DNA from: Prevotella sp.
GTDB lineage: Bacteria > Bacteroidota > Bacteroidia > Bacteroidales > Bacteroidaceae
NCBI GenBank assembly: GCA_016281815.1
Contig: JAEEJK010000110.1
Coordinates: 1 to 64,000, forward strand
DNA: 64,000 nt
Direction: 5' to 3'
A program made the position numbers and the translations under genes. The notes below the pieces were generated by a model, which was not told where the DNA came from, made no database searches, and saw only the letters and a list, made by a program, of their open reading frames with translations. The stretch's first letter is position 1. Each line of letters begins with the position of its first letter. Shown here one piece after another: positions 51,468-62,500 of this stretch.

Positions 51468-53516
51468 CTATCTCACCACAACTTTCCTGTGTCCCATGAT
51501 GTAGAGACCGGCGGGGAGGCCTGCGGTGCCCTCTATGCGGGCGTTGCGGCGCACCAGGCGGCCATCGAGGGTGTAGATGGCATCGTTGTCGGTGGGCAGG
51601 GTGGGGGAGATGGTCTCTTTGATGCCTGTCTCAACCGTGTTGACGAGGTGTTTGCTGCCGTCCTTGTTGGTGGAGATTTCAAAGAATGTGGTGGCGTTGA
51701 TGTCATTGATGTCGACGGTCTGGGGAGAGCCTGTGCCTGTGCTGAAGACGAAGTTGATGCAGTCGGTGGCGCTGTTGATGGTATAGGATTTCTTATACCA
51801 GTTCTTGCCCTCGACGTTCACTGTGGAGGTTACCTTGTCACCAGGCCATGCGCTGTTGGCTGGTGAGTGACTGCCGTCGCCGCCCCAGGTCCAGAAATTC
51901 ACACTGTTCCATCCCACGGCATCGGTGTTCACGTAGATGTCGATGCTGTAAGGCTCAAAAGTACTGATGTCGTACTGGCGCGTGATGATGCTGCTCACGG
52001 AGCCGTTTTTGAGCAGTCCCACTTTGAGTGTGGTAGAGCCAAAAGGAATGTCGATGGTGGTGCCGCTTGCCACGGCGGTGCTTGTTTCTGTCGGGTTACT
52101 GCCGTCGAGCGTGTAAACGAGTTTTGCTCCCTCGTCCTCACTGACAGCGGTGAGTGTGGCGGTCTGCTGACCGTCGTATTCACCAGCGGGGAGGTCCACC
52201 CATGCCAGTTCAGCGCTCTTGGGGAGGTAATAGGCATAGTGGTATCCTGTGAGGATGGGTTGCCAGCGTGCATCGGGCTGGTAGGTGGCGGCATTGGTGC
52301 CCACGACTGCCAGCAAGTCGCACTTGTTGCCGGTGGTGCGCACGGCATAGTAACCAGTGTTGTTGGCTTGGTTGGCGTATGTACACATGCTGTGGATGCC
52401 GGCAGCCTTGCGGGCGTTGATCATCATCTTGATGTCTTTCTTGCAAGCCATCCAGTGAGTCATGAACACACAGGGTGTGCCGGGCATGGCGAGCAGGTAG
52501 GCGTTGGCAGCAAGTGTGTCACGCACTATAGGGTCTTGGGCAGAATTGGCGCGCCGCTCCGTGTCGTGGTTCTCGACGAAGGTGACAGCATAACGGCGGT
52601 ATTTGCCGCTCTCATAGTTGTTGCTCATCAGCGGCCAGTTGCCCTCATTCTGTTTGCCCAAGTTGGTCCAGTTCTTGCTGTTGATGGCGTTGCGCACAGT
52701 GTAACGGAACTGGAAGTCAAATGCCGCGCTTTGAATCTGGTCACCGACCTTGGTGGCATCAATCCAGTTGCGGATGGTTCTTGTAGCATCCCAACACTCA
52801 CCTACGGAATACTGTACACCGCAGTTGCTGTTGTACATTCCCGTATAGGATCCGCTGTATCCTTTCACCATGTCATAACGGAATCCCGTATAGCCGAGGT
52901 AGTTGAGGAGGTATTTCAGATAGGCATTGACATTGTCTTGTACGTTTTGACTCATGTGGTCGAGGTCGCGCATGCCAGACCAATCTTCGCCATTGTCGTT
53001 GTTGGCACTCAGTGAGTAACCGTTTTTTGTTGCCCAGTTGAGTGTGGCACCGCCATCGTCATTACGGCAGATGTCTGTTGACGACATGCTGTAGGTCTTG
53101 CCGTCAAGTGGATTGACCTCCGTAGGGAAGTCCACCCAGTTGGAGAGGTTGCCGCGGTGGTTGATCACCACGTCGGCTATCACGCCGGTACCCTTTGCCT
53201 TGAAGGCCTGTATCATTGACTTCAGCTGTTGCTCATTGCCGAAACTGCTGTTTTGGTCATACCAGTAGAGGGGGTCATATCCCATCGATGGGTTGTTGGC
53301 GGCACGTCCGCTTTGCGGAACCCACACGAGGGAGAAGTAGTTGGAGATGTCTCCAGATTGGGCTTCCAAGGTGCGCCACTGTGAGGGGGTGAATGAGTCC
53401 CAGTAGAAGGCCTGCAGCATCACACCGTCATAGTTGGATGGCCATCCTTGAGCGGAGACCGACAAGGAGGATGCCATCATCAATAGGGTATTTGTTAAGG
53501 TATTGATTGTCTTCAT
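51468..53516 (-). CDS. Alpha-amylase (GH13) with chitobiase-C-like and CBM26-like C-terminal modules
   Basis: GVMLQAFYWDSF; GVIADVVINHRG; GFRYDMVKGYSG; FVENHDTERR; C-term AIYTLDGRLVRRNARIEGTAGLPAGLYIMGHRKVVVR. Start refined to ATG 53516. Confidence 0.95.
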   Translation of the reverse strand: MKTINTLTNTLLMMASSLSVSAQGWPSNYDGVMLQAFYWDSFTPSQWRTLEAQSGDISNYFSLVWVPQSGRAANNPSMGYDPLYWYDQNSSFGNEQQLKSMIQAFKAKGTGVIADVVINHRGNLSNWVDFPTEVNPLDGKTYSMSSTDICRNDDGGATLNWATKNGYSLSANNDNGEDWSGMRDLDHMSQNVQDNVNAYLKYLLNYLGYTGFRYDMVKGYSGSYTGMYNSNCGVQYSVGECWDATRTIRNWIDATKVGDQIQSAAFDFQFRYTVRNAINSKNWTNLGKQNEGNWPLMSNNYESGKYRRYAVTFVENHDTERRANSAQDPIVRDTLAANAYLLAMPGTPCVFMTHWMACKKDIKMMINARKAAGIHSMCTYANQANNTGYYAVRTTGNKCDLLAVVGTNAATYQPDARWQPILTGYHYAYYLPKSAELAWVDLPAGEYDGQQTATLTAVSEDEGAKLVYTLDGSNPTETSTAVASGTTIDIPFGSTTLKVGLLKNGSVSSIITRQYDISTFEPYSIDIYVNTDAVGWNSVNFWTWGGDGSHSPANSAWPGDKVTSTVNVEGKNWYKKSYTINSATDCINFVFSTGTGSPQTVDINDINATTFFEISTNKDGSKHLVNTVETGIKETISPTLPTDNDAIYTLDGRLVRRNARIEGTAGLPAGLYIMGHRKVVVR

Positions 53517-53536
53517 ATTAGGTGTTTTTTTGAACA

Positions 53537-53568
53537 AAAAGCAGGGAGCGATGTCGCCCCCTGCTTTT
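53537..53568 (-). terminator. Hairpin between the OmpA-family and amylase genes
   Basis: aaaagcaggg-a-gcga-tg-tcgc-c-ccctgctttt. Confidence 0.75.
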
Positions 53569-53581
53569 ATTTGATTGTTAA

Positions 53582-54715
53582 TTACTCGCCGACGACGATG
53601 ACGCAACGGTTGCGGTCGTTCTCGGGGAATGGCTGCACGGTGTCGCCAAATGACTCCACGTCCATGCGGCTGCGGGAGATGCCTCTTTCCTCGAGGGCCT
53701 TGGCCACTTTCTCTGCACGGGCCTTGGCATAGCCTACGTTGATTCTCGGGTTGCCGGTGCCCTTGTCTGCATAGCCCTTGATGCTGATGCGCTTGCCAGG
53801 ATACTTGTTGCACCAATTGACAATCTTGTTGAGAGTCACATCGGGTGCGGGGTCAGACTCGCGGATGATGTAGAAGAAAGTCTCTCTGAGCGGTTCTTCC
53901 TTCACCACGGGCTTGGGCTCTGGCTTGGGCTCGGGTTTGGGCTGCACCACAGGCTGTGGTTGTGGCTCTGGCTCCACTACGGGCTCGGGAGGCAGAACGA
54001 CGGGAGCGGGTGCCTTCTTCTTCATGCCAAACTTGTAGGTAAGGCCCACGAGGCCCACCACCTGCCAGTCGGGGTCGAAGTTGGACTTCAGATTGAAGCA
54101 GTCGTTCTTGAAGTTGGCATCAAGTTCGAGGCTGATTCCGAAGTTGCGTGAGAAGCAATACTCAAACTGGGTGCCGAAGCGTCCGTTGTAACTGCTGTGC
54201 TTTGTGCCGCACTGGTCGGGACCCACATAGAAGTTGTTGCCCTTGGTCATGCTGCTGACGATGCCTTTGTACTCATCGAAGTCCCATCCGTAGTTCACAC
54301 CGAAACCAGTGAGCAGGATCCAGTTGAAACGCTGCGACGAACGGTTGGGTGACAAGATGTTCGACATGTTCATGAGCAGGTCGAGGTCGCCGGTGATGGC
54401 CTTGAACTTATAGTCTGCGTCGCCATTGGGAAGACCGGGGAAACGCTCCTGCAGGAATCCGCCTTTGGCCTCATAGCCCTGCATGTGGAGGCGTACACCC
54501 ACTTTCGGGTTGAAGTAGCGGCCGAATGAAAGGGCGAACTGAGGTGTGACGAGATCCATGAAGTCATAGTGTGTGAGTGTTGCTTGGGCACCACCCTGCA
54601 CAGAGATGAAATTATGGGGATAGTATTCCTCGCTGTCTTGTGCTTGTGCAGCGGTGGACACTCCAAAGAGGAGTGCCACGGCTGCTGCTATGTTCAAAAA
54701 CTTTTTCATAATCAT
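53582..54715 (-). CDS. OmpA family outer-membrane protein
   Basis: Signal peptide, beta-barrel N-term, proline-rich linker VVLPPEPVVEPEPQPQPVVQPKPEPKPEPKP, C-term KRISIKGYADKGTGNPRINVGYAKARAEKVAKALEERGISRSRM. Confidence 0.93.
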   Translation of the reverse strand: MIMKKFLNIAAAVALLFGVSTAAQAQDSEEYYPHNFISVQGGAQATLTHYDFMDLVTPQFALSFGRYFNPKVGVRLHMQGYEAKGGFLQERFPGLPNGDADYKFKAITGDLDLLMNMSNILSPNRSSQRFNWILLTGFGVNYGWDFDEYKGIVSSMTKGNNFYVGPDQCGTKHSSYNGRFGTQFEYCFSRNFGISLELDANFKNDCFNLKSNFDPDWQVVGLVGLTYKFGMKKKAPAPVVLPPEPVVEPEPQPQPVVQPKPEPKPEPKPVVKEEPLRETFFYIIRESDPAPDVTLNKIVNWCNKYPGKRISIKGYADKGTGNPRINVGYAKARAEKVAKALEERGISRSRMDVESFGDTVQPFPENDRNRCVIVVGE

Positions 54716-54723
54716 TTGCTTTT

Positions 54724-56646
54724 TTACTGCTTCGTGATGACCACATGGTGGTTGCCTTGATAACTAAGGAAGAGTTGGAACTTGTATGTTCCTGCTCCGA
54801 CAATGAGGTTGGCGCCGTCCTGTGTCAGGTCGTTTGCTTCGCCACCCCAGTTGATGGCCCAGTCGTGGTTGGCGCGGAATTTCAGTTCGGTGTCGGCGTC
54901 GATGGTGGTTGTGGCTTCCCAGCAACCTGCATCCTTGTTGTATGCCATGTCCACGTCGCCGCCCCATCCGTTGAAGCCTCCGATGATGCCAATGGCCTCA
55001 ATTTGTACGAGGTTGTAGGTGAGTGATGTCAAGTCGAGGTTGATTTGATAGAAGCCTGCACCTGGGTCGGGACAGTTGGGACCACCTGAGGACTGCAAGG
55101 TGCCGCCCATGGCAGTGCCGTCCACATATTCGAGGTCGTCATCCCAGTTGTCGGCATTGGGCTTGAATTTGAACTCGCCGTCAAGATAATAGTAGCCTTG
55201 GTACACTCCGCTGCCGTTGCCTCTCAGGGCATGACTGGTGCTCCAGCCGCCTTCGTTGCCGATTTCATAGAAGAAATCAGGATAGCCGTTGTCTTCCTTG
55301 ACGATGCAGTGTGCAGGAGCCTCGTCACTGAGATAGAGGCGGATGATGTAAGGACCGTCGGCAGGCAGTTGCAGGTTGGCACCATCCTGAGTGAGGTTGT
55401 CCATGGTACCGCCCCAGTTGATGGCCCAGTCGTGGTTGAGGCGGAACTTGAACTCACCAGCGTTGAGTGTCTCCCGGGCCTCCCAGCACTTCAGCATCTC
55501 GTTGTAGGTCATGTCCACGTCGGTGTCCCAAGCGCCTCTGACAGAACCGATGATGCTGATGGAGGATACAGGAGTGAGTGCATAGGTCATTTCCCTCAAA
55601 TCTACCTTGATATAGTAGAAGCCTGGGGCTGCGGCATCCACGTTAGGACCGCCATCGGGTGTAAGCGTACCGCCGGTAGCATCGCCGGAAGCCTTCTCCC
55701 AGTCGCCGTCCCAGTTGTCCTTGTTGGGCTTGAACTTGAACTCGCCGTCAAGGTAGATGACTGCAGTATAGAGGCCGCTTCCATCACCGTGGAGGGGATG
55801 AGGCTCGCTCCAACCGCTCTCGTTGCCAATCTCATAGATGAACTCGTTGAAGCCTACAGGAGTGGCTGACCATGTCTGGTCGAGCATGTTGAAGGTGATG
55901 TCATAGAAGAGAGCATCTGGGTCGGCAGTAATCACAAAGTTGCCACCGTCGTTATTGTAGTTGAACTTGCCCTCTTCACTGCTTGCTGCCAGACAGCCAC
56001 TCCAGTCACCGCCGATTCCACTCTCTGGTGTCATCTTGAACTCGATGTTGCTGCCGTCCTCTGTGGCAGGGATGCGCAACTTGAAGGTCGGGTTGTCATA
56101 CGGGTCGCTGCCGTCGTTGGTGAGTTTGTAAGTCATGTCAGTGTTGTCCCAACCATTGATGGAGCCTGTGAGGTAGTAGGCAGACTCGATGACGGGAGCC
56201 TTCGGAATGACTTTGATGGTGAAGGGTGCCGATGTAGCCGTCTTCACAGTAGTAAGTCCATTGCTGAGCCACATGCTGACAATGGCTTGGATGTCGCGTT
56301 CCACGGGGCGGCAGTTTCCATACATGTCGACAATGCTTGCCTGCAGGAAGGAGGCTGGTATTGCTCCGTCGGCAGAGATGCCGTAGGTGTCATCGCCGAT
56401 AGTGATGGTGTATATGGGGTCAAAGCCTTCTTTCGAGGCAGTCGGTGCTGTGATAGTACAAACCTTTACGTTTTCATCGGTGATGCTGTTGAGGTCGATG
56501 ACTCCAACAGTGGTGACGCTGCCGTCGCCGAAGGAAACCTTCTCGGGCTGGTCGACCACCTGTGGGGTGAGCCAGTCCTTGTAGTCGTCGGTACAGGCTG
56601 CCAACGAGGCTACGAGAGCCATTCCTAATAATATTTTCTTAGTCAT
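54724..56646 (-). CDS. SusF/SusE-like starch-binding outer-membrane lipoprotein with repeated modules
   Basis: MALVASLAACTDDYKDW lipobox; repeated FxYEIGNExGWSxxHxLxGxGSGxYxxxxYLDGEFKFKPNxDNWD modules. Confidence 0.88.
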   Translation of the reverse strand: MTKKILLGMALVASLAACTDDYKDWLTPQVVDQPEKVSFGDGSVTTVGVIDLNSITDENVKVCTITAPTASKEGFDPIYTITIGDDTYGISADGAIPASFLQASIVDMYGNCRPVERDIQAIVSMWLSNGLTTVKTATSAPFTIKVIPKAPVIESAYYLTGSINGWDNTDMTYKLTNDGSDPYDNPTFKLRIPATEDGSNIEFKMTPESGIGGDWSGCLAASSEEGKFNYNNDGGNFVITADPDALFYDITFNMLDQTWSATPVGFNEFIYEIGNESGWSEPHPLHGDGSGLYTAVIYLDGEFKFKPNKDNWDGDWEKASGDATGGTLTPDGGPNVDAAAPGFYYIKVDLREMTYALTPVSSISIIGSVRGAWDTDVDMTYNEMLKCWEARETLNAGEFKFRLNHDWAINWGGTMDNLTQDGANLQLPADGPYIIRLYLSDEAPAHCIVKEDNGYPDFFYEIGNEGGWSTSHALRGNGSGVYQGYYYLDGEFKFKPNADNWDDDLEYVDGTAMGGTLQSSGGPNCPDPGAGFYQINLDLTSLTYNLVQIEAIGIIGGFNGWGGDVDMAYNKDAGCWEATTTIDADTELKFRANHDWAINWGGEANDLTQDGANLIVGAGTYKFQLFLSYQGNHHVVITKQ

Positions 56647-56673
56647 AGTCGTATTTCTTTTTTATTCGGTTTC

Positions 56674-57879
56674 TTATTGTTCCATCAGCATATAGTCGCC
56701 GGTGATGTCATTGAACAGGAACAGGTAGTGGCCATCAGGTATCACAAGGTTGCCGTCGCCATCGGCCTCGCCGGCCAGACCGCTCTTGTAACCCCAGTTG
56801 GTATCCCAACTGCCAGGAACCTTCACCTTCAGTTTGTCACCGCCATTCACCTCAAACTTCCAGATATGGTTCTCACATCCGTCGAGGGTGAAGACTGGCG
56901 ACATGTCGCTGTCGCCCCATTCGTTGAAGGTGCCGGCCACGCAGAGTTGCGGATAGACCTTCACGGGATCCTCATACTTGTTGATGGTCATCTCGTTGCT
57001 CTTGGTGTCGAGATTGATGGTGTAGTAGCCTTTCTCGAGGATGGCAATGTTGTGGTTGTCGCCGTCGTAGTCACCGATGAAATCGCCCGGATTCTTCACA
57101 TTGGTGTAGTTGAGTTGGGTATTCCAGTCTCCAGGAGTGAGCACGAACTTGAACTGTCCTTCCTCGGGGAAGTAACCGGTGAATGTGGTCATGCCTCCGC
57201 CTGTAGCGGCGTCATACTGCTCGTTGGGCACGAGGAACATCGGTACGAGGCCGTTGCCCACGCCGTTGGCATCATTGCTCCATGAGGCACTGCCGATGCA
57301 ACTGCCCACCATGTACCAAATAATCGGAGCGGCGGGTTTCAACTCGATGTAATAGGGAACAGCCTTGAGGCTCACCACATTGGAGTAAATAGGATTGTAT
57401 TCTTTGAATCCTGCGTCGACGATGGCTGCTTTCACGCGGATGGCGAGGTCGAGCACAGAAGGCACTACGCTGGCATCAGTCCATCCGTTGAGCATCACGA
57501 GCCAGCGGTCGATGGTCTCGGTGTTGAGTTCCACGTTCATACCGCTGTTGTAGGACTCATCCATGATGAAGAAGTCAGCACCGGTGTTGTCCTCAGCGTT
57601 GACGTCGTATGCTTTGCTGAATGAATTCGTCGGTGAGATTTCCACCTTATAAGTGGGGACGACGGGTGTATCGTAATTGTTGTATGCTCTGGGCTGTGAC
57701 CAAGTAAGGGCCACACTCTGGGATTTCTGCAGGTCAACAGCACCTGTGATGACTGGCTGATTGAGCACGAACTGGCTCGGTTGTGTCAGTACGGGATTCG
57801 AGTCGCGGTCTTCCTCACAGGCTGTCAGGGCGAAGGCGCCTACCAGCAGCAACATAGTAAATTGATATATCTTTTTCAT
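56674..57879 (-). CDS. SusE-like outer-membrane lipoprotein
   Basis: LLLVGAFALTACEEDRDSNPVLTQPSQFVLNQPVITGAVDLQKSQSVALTWSQPRAY. Confidence 0.88.
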   Translation of the reverse strand: MKKIYQFTMLLLVGAFALTACEEDRDSNPVLTQPSQFVLNQPVITGAVDLQKSQSVALTWSQPRAYNNYDTPVVPTYKVEISPTNSFSKAYDVNAEDNTGADFFIMDESYNSGMNVELNTETIDRWLVMLNGWTDASVVPSVLDLAIRVKAAIVDAGFKEYNPIYSNVVSLKAVPYYIELKPAAPIIWYMVGSCIGSASWSNDANGVGNGLVPMFLVPNEQYDAATGGGMTTFTGYFPEEGQFKFVLTPGDWNTQLNYTNVKNPGDFIGDYDGDNHNIAILEKGYYTINLDTKSNEMTINKYEDPVKVYPQLCVAGTFNEWGDSDMSPVFTLDGCENHIWKFEVNGGDKLKVKVPGSWDTNWGYKSGLAGEADGDGNLVIPDGHYLFLFNDITGDYMLMEQ

Positions 57880-57924
57880 ACGTGTATTGTCTTTATACGC
57901 TTGATTGTATGTTCTCTAAGCACA

Positions 57925-59526
57925 TTAGTAACCAGGGTTCTGAACGAGGTTGGGATTGGCGTTCATGTCCTCGTCAGGCAGGGCATAGATGTTGCGGAAG
58001 GCAGGTAGGCTTGCTCCATTCTCGGCACCGGCTTTCCATTCCCACAGATACTGTCCGCTGCGGTCGCCACCGAAATATCCGTAGCGGATGAGGTCGGTGC
58101 GGCGGTAGCCCTCAAAGTAGAGTTCACGGGCGCGCTCGTCGAGAATCTGACCTAAGGAGTAGTTGCTCAATGTTGTGGTGTGAGCACGCTGACGCAGGGC
58201 GTTAATGTAATTGGCACCTGTGGCTGAGGTCGTTCCTCCGTTGAGGCGAGCGTCAGCCTCTGCTGCGATAAGGTAGGCCTCTGCTGCACGCATCAGGAAG
58301 AAATCTGTATCGATGAACTGTGAGTTGTGAGCCGTTGTGCCACTGGCATATGTGTTGCGGAATTTACCCACAGAATAGCCTGAAGTGAACTCGCCCGGGG
58401 TGGAAATCTTCAACTCACGGTCAATACCGAAGAACAGGGCGCGGTCGTCACCGGCTGCTGCTGCCATATCTCTGATAGTGGCCTGCGGTGCATCGTTGTT
58501 GGGGAAGAACTTGGCTACCAATTGGCTGCGGGCGCGGTTGCCTGCCCACAACTCGCTGGAACCATAGTTGTTCTCAGTGTCCATGTCGGCTTTCCATGTT
58601 GAAGCAATGAGGAAGAGTGATGTACACCATGCGGTGGTCTTCACACCGTCCTGAAGCAAGGGGAGAATGGCTTCCTGAGAGGCACCATTGCTGCCGTTGT
58701 CGCCCATGAAGAGCATCTGGTAGGCGCTCCAGCCGTTCATGCCGGTGGTCCACAGTTTGTGGGGGCCGTTGATGACCTTCTCTGCATACTCCTTGGCGGC
58801 TGCCCAGTTGGCAGAGCCTGTGTAGACCTCGGCATTGAGGTACATGCGGGCGAGCAGCAGATTGGCTGCATCCTGGTCGGCGCGGCCGTAGTTTTGGTCG
58901 GTGTCCTTGCGTGCGGCCGGTGACAACAGTATGTCTTTCACGGCGAGCAATTCGCTCTCAATCCATTTGAACAGTTCGGCGCGCTGGATCTGCTGTGGAG
59001 GTTCGGACATCAGGGCAGTGGCGAAAGGCACATTGCCGAAAGCGTCCATCAGGTGATAGTAGTAAAGGGCACGGAGGAAGCGGACCTCTGCCTCTCGGGT
59101 GGCATCTATGCCTGCGCAGACATCAAGGTAGTGGTTGCAGTAGGTGATGCCGACATAGAGACGATAATAGAAACCTTTGAGCATCGGGTGTGATGCGTCA
59201 GATTGGCAGTAGTTGTAAGCGGGTATACCAGGGTCGCCCCAGGCGCAGATGGCCTCATCAGTAGGCAGTTCGTTGGAGTTCCACAATTGACGCACGAAAC
59301 CAGCAGTACCGCCGTCGAGACCGTCAATGTCACAGTCGCCGTTAGCACCTCCCTGACCTTGCAAAGCCATGGAGGCATAGCACTTGGTGTAGAGTGCCAC
59401 CTCATCGGCCACCATCGTTTTGCTGGGGTCGATAGGAGTGACGTCCAAATCGCCGGTGCAAGAGGTAAGTCCTGCTATCACCAGTGCTGCTGCGGGAAGT
59501 ATGTGTTTGATATATCTGAAGTTCAT
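57925..59526 (-). CDS. susD: SusD/RagB family nutrient-binding lipoprotein
   Basis: AALVIAGLTSCTGDLDVTPIDPSKT; FLRALYYYHLMDAFGNVPF; EAYLIAAEADARL; ARELYFEGYRRTDLIRYG. Confidence 0.95.
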   Translation of the reverse strand: MNFRYIKHILPAAALVIAGLTSCTGDLDVTPIDPSKTMVADEVALYTKCYASMALQGQGGANGDCDIDGLDGGTAGFVRQLWNSNELPTDEAICAWGDPGIPAYNYCQSDASHPMLKGFYYRLYVGITYCNHYLDVCAGIDATREAEVRFLRALYYYHLMDAFGNVPFATALMSEPPQQIQRAELFKWIESELLAVKDILLSPAARKDTDQNYGRADQDAANLLLARMYLNAEVYTGSANWAAAKEYAEKVINGPHKLWTTGMNGWSAYQMLFMGDNGSNGASQEAILPLLQDGVKTTAWCTSLFLIASTWKADMDTENNYGSSELWAGNRARSQLVAKFFPNNDAPQATIRDMAAAAGDDRALFFGIDRELKISTPGEFTSGYSVGKFRNTYASGTTAHNSQFIDTDFFLMRAAEAYLIAAEADARLNGGTTSATGANYINALRQRAHTTTLSNYSLGQILDERARELYFEGYRRTDLIRYGYFGGDRSGQYLWEWKAGAENGASLPAFRNIYALPDEDMNANPNLVQNPGY

Positions 59527-59574
59527 ATTCGTAAAATTTATGATAGTTGTCATTTTCTATGCCTGTATATCCAT

Positions 59575-62500
59575 TTAGAAGGAGAGGTTTAGACCCAGTA
59601 GGATGGTGAGTGGACGTGGGTAAATGTTGTTGTCGATGCCCTTGTACACCTCGGGGTCAATGCCCTTGTATTTGGTGATGGTGAACACGTTGGTGGCCGA
59701 TGCATAGACACGTCCGGTCAGTCCGTTGTAACTGCCGCCTTTGAAAAGGTTGCTGAATGAATAGCCGAGTGTGATGTTGTCGCACTTGAGGAACGAGGCA
59801 TTGCGAACGAAGTAGTCGGAGAGGGCATGGTCGTAGGTTACCCAACCTGCAGCGACAGCCTCCGGCATGGTGTTCTGCAGATAGCCGAACGACGAGTCGA
59901 AGCGCTTCTCAGTGTTGTTGTAACTCATTCTCTTGTCCCAGTAGACATAGTTGTCGAAACTTGCGCGAAGACCGAAGCCGAAGTCTACATTCTTGTATTG
60001 CAGACGTGAACTCAGACCCGCGGTGTATGGTGCAAACGGACTCTTGTAGATATAGCGGTCGGAGTCGTTGATGATTCCGTCGGCATTGCGGTCCACATAC
60101 ACGCCTTCGATGGGTTTGCCTGCCTGGTCGTAAACCTGCTGGTAGACATAGTAGGAGTAGGCGGGATAACCCACGGTGTGAACCTGACATGTCAATCCAG
60201 TTCCTGCAGAGATGCCGCCGGTGGAGATCTTGGATGCCTCGCCGGTCAGTTCGGTAATCTTGTTCTTGTTGTAGGTGAAGTTGGCGGTCACTTCCCACTG
60301 CCAGTTCTCAGTCACCACGGGACGGACGGTGAGTGATGCCTCTACACCTCTGTTCTCCAATGAGCCGATGTTGGTCGGCACGGTGTTGCGGAAGTTGGAG
60401 CCTGCGGACACCGAAGCCCAGTTGATCAGGTCGGTGGTCTTGCGATAGTAGTAGTCGACGCTACCGCTCACACGGTTGTGGAAGAACTGGAAGTCGAGAC
60501 CGGCATTGTAGGTGGTGGTGGTCTCCCACTTCAGGTTTTTGTTGTATGCGTCGGGACGGTAGAGAAGTCCGTTGTCGTTGACACCGACAATGGGATAGCG
60601 TCCGTCCACATTGGTGGAATTCACGTTGTAACTTGCAAAGTAGTTGTAGTCACCGATACCGTCCTGCTGACCTGTCTTACCCCAGCCTAAGCGGAGCTTG
60701 ATTTCGTCAATCCAACTGACGTTGCGCAATGGTGCCTCTTCGTTGATTTTCCAGCCGAGTGCGACAGATGGGAAGGTAGCCCAGTGCTCGAAGAAACGTG
60801 ACGAACCGTCGCGGCGCACAGTGGCGGTCACCATATAGCGGTCGAAGGCAATGTAGTTGGCACGGCCGAAGAAACTCACGAGGTAACTCTCAGACTTCCA
60901 AGGATTGACTTTTGCGTCAAAGGGATATTGCTTGCCGGCAGCATCCAAGGTTGACCCGTCATCAAGTGTAACAACTTGTTGTGTGGTGGTCGGGTAACGG
61001 CCAGCATAGAAGGAGTCGCCCCAGTACTTGGTGTGGCTCCACTCATAACCCACCATGATGTCGAAGTGCTGGGTCTTGAGGAAGTCCTTGTAATACTGTG
61101 CATAGGCAGAGAAGGTGAGGTTGTATTTGTGCTCCTTGCTGTAACCGCTGTTGCCGTAGTAGAAGTTGGAGGGTCCCCAGTTGGCATAGTCGGTGAGTTG
61201 TTTACCATTGGCCCAGTCGCCGTTGGCGCTTGCATGGAGGCGCAGATCCTCAAAACCATGTACCTTATAGTCAGCCTCGATGCCGCCCATGTAGTCGTAG
61301 GAGTTGGCGCGGTCATTCTTCTCATACAGACGTGAGAGTGGGTTGGCCACGGTGTTGCGGTTCCACATGATGGGGTAGTTGGGGTCTTTCAGAGAAGCGC
61401 CGGTGTCGGTCCATTGCCAGTAGCCGTGGAAGTTCTTGAACTTCTCATCCGTTGAGGTGATAGGCTGTGTGGGGTCCATGCGCATGGCATCGCCGATGGC
61501 GGCTTCGTTGGCATAACGAGTGTGGGCGTACATGAACTTGCCGTTGATGTTGAACTTCAGGTGGTCGTTCAGCAGCGACGGGTTCAGGGTGATGCTGGCG
61601 GTGGTGCGCTGGAAGTTGGAGGTCTTCAGGATACCGTTCTGGTCGGTGTAGCCTGCGCTGAAGCGATAGGGCATGTTCTTCAGACCGCCTTGGACTGTCA
61701 CGGTATGGTCAGTGCTCACAGCGGCGTGGAAAATCTCCTCCTGCCAGTCGGTATCGGCGTTGCCCAACAAACTGGCTGCCTCAGAGTCTTCACCATAATA
61801 ACTCTTGATGAACTTGCGGTACTCGTTGGCATTGAGCAGGTCGAGTTTGCTGTTCTTCACAGAGTAGGACACGTTGCCGCTGTAACTCACCTTGGGAGCC
61901 ATGCCGGAGCGGCCTTTCTTAGTAGTAATGATGATGACACCATTGGAGCCGCGGCTACCGTAGATGGCAGTAGCGGAGGCATCCTTCAGTACAGTGAAAC
62001 TCTCGATGTCATTCGGGTTGACCATCGTCAGGGGGTTGGATGCACCCTTGATGCCCTGATTGTCCATGGCCAGACCATCGATGACGATGAGCGGGTCGGT
62101 GCTGGCGTTGAGGGATGAGCCACCACGGATGGTAATGTTGGCACCGCCACCAGGGGCGCCACCATAGTTGGTCACGCTCACACCAGCGATCTTGCCCTGC
62201 ATCATGTCTTGGGCATTGGTGATGAGACCGTGGTTTTTCTCATCGGGCTTGACTGCGGTCACCGAACCGGTGAGGTCATTTTTCCTGGCCACACCGTAAC
62301 CAATCACCACCACCTCGTTGAGAGAATGGGAGTCGTCTTGCAAAATCACCTCCACATGTGGGGCTGCGGCCACTTCCTGTGTCTCATATCCGATGTATGA
62401 GATCTGGAGCATGTCGCCTTGTTTTGCTTCAATTGAGAAATTGCCGTCGAAATCGGTAATCACGCCACCCGGTTGACCTACAACGCGGATGGTGGCTCCG

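Noticed and set aside
51867-53015. 382-aa plus-strand ORF
   Set aside because: Antisense shadow of the alpha-amylase gene; translation lacks domain-like character and the minus frame has clear GH13 motifs.
53517-53816. N-terminal extension of the amylase ORF (MVQQVSWQAHQHQ...)
   Set aside because: Out-of-frame reading of the OmpA gene and its terminator; the real start with signal peptide is MKTINTLTNTLLMMASSLSVSAQ at 53516.
61522-62118. 198-aa plus-strand ORF
   Set aside because: Antisense to susC.
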